A stretch of 7,261 nt of DNA from DASWUD01 sp036401755 (GTDB lineage Bacteria > Pseudomonadota > Gammaproteobacteria > Thiohalomonadales > Thiohalomonadaceae), in the NCBI GenBank assembly GCA_036401755.1, contig DASWUD010000140.1, positions 1 through 7,261 of the forward strand. Direction: 5' to 3'. This document shows positions 7,196-7,261 of this stretch, piece after piece. The notes beneath the pieces are model-generated. The model ran no database searches. It was not told the origin of the DNA and saw nothing but the letters and a program-made list of their open reading frames with translations. The translations under genes were made by a program, and so were the position numbers. Numbering within the stretch: the stretch's first letter is position 1; each line of letters starts with the position of its first letter.

Positions 7196-7261
7196 TGGGG
7201 TGTCGCCAAGCGGTAAGGCACCGGATTTTGATTCCGGCATACCCAGGTTCGAATCCTGGCA
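7196..7261 (+). tRNA. tRNA-Gln (anticodon TTG), truncated by the window end
   Basis: The first 66 bases of a tRNA are present. The 5' acceptor strand is TGGGGTG (7196-7202). The anticodon stem CCGGA/TCCGG (7221-7225, 7233-7237) closes a seven-base loop with TTG at 7228-7230, which reads CAA glutamine codons. The T stem CCAGG/CCTGG (7243-7247, 7255-7259) encloses TTCGAAT. The last two bases, CA, begin the 3' acceptor strand and pair with the TG at 7201-7202. The sequence is close to E. coli tRNA-Gln, including the weak U1-A72 type end. The rest of the acceptor strand and any encoded CCA lie outside. It starts four bases after the ispE stop, so it is probably cut out of the ispE transcript; I see no separate promoter. 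Confidence 0.95.

Noticed and set aside
6835..7221. 128-aa minus-strand frame running into the tRNA
   Set aside because: It starts inside the tRNA-Gln gene and lies antisense to the ispE C-terminus.

Overview
The window looks like a core chromosomal segment of a GC-rich gammaproteobacterium. The gene order hemA-prfA-prmC on one strand, divergent from TPR lipoprotein-lolB-ispE-tRNA-Gln on the other, is the arrangement I know from Pseudomonas aeruginosa (PA4664 to PA4669 region). The Pseudomonas neighbour of prmC (moeB) is not here; a small conserved protein occupies that place. Protein features and codon use fit a Chromatiales-like or related lineage, but the genus cannot be fixed from the sequence alone.

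Layout, left to right. Bases 2-148 hold the last 48 codons of a rightward gene, perhaps a CheW-like protein. After a 38-base convergent gap comes a leftward cluster read from 3811 down to 187: hemA (first committed step of tetrapyrrole synthesis), prfA (release factor 1), prmC (which methylates the GGQ glutamine of RF1) and a 136-aa protein of unknown function. hemA and prfA are 5 bases apart; prfA and prmC overlap by 4 bases (GTGA); prmC and the small gene are 30 bases apart. This has the look of one operon with translational coupling.

The 149-base region 3812-3960 separates the two divergent units and should hold the promoters of both. Rightward from 3961 lie a 585-aa TPR lipoprotein, lolB (outer-membrane lipoprotein receptor), ispE (isoprenoid precursor kinase) and a tRNA-Gln(TTG) cut by the window end. 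The TPR gene and lolB overlap by 4 bases (ATGA), lolB and ispE by 17, and the tRNA begins 4 bases after the ispE stop. The rightward unit is therefore also packed as one transcript that probably includes the tRNA.

Most of this is ordinary housekeeping DNA. I see no mobile element, CRISPR array, phage gene or toxin-antitoxin pair. The points most worth a second look are the unknown TPR lipoprotein coupled to lolB, the small HMA-fold-like protein without a metal-binding CxxC, a G8 tract inside the TPR gene, a changed residue in a conserved IspE motif, an AT-rich patch at the 3' end of prmC, and the mRNA-tRNA junction after ispE.
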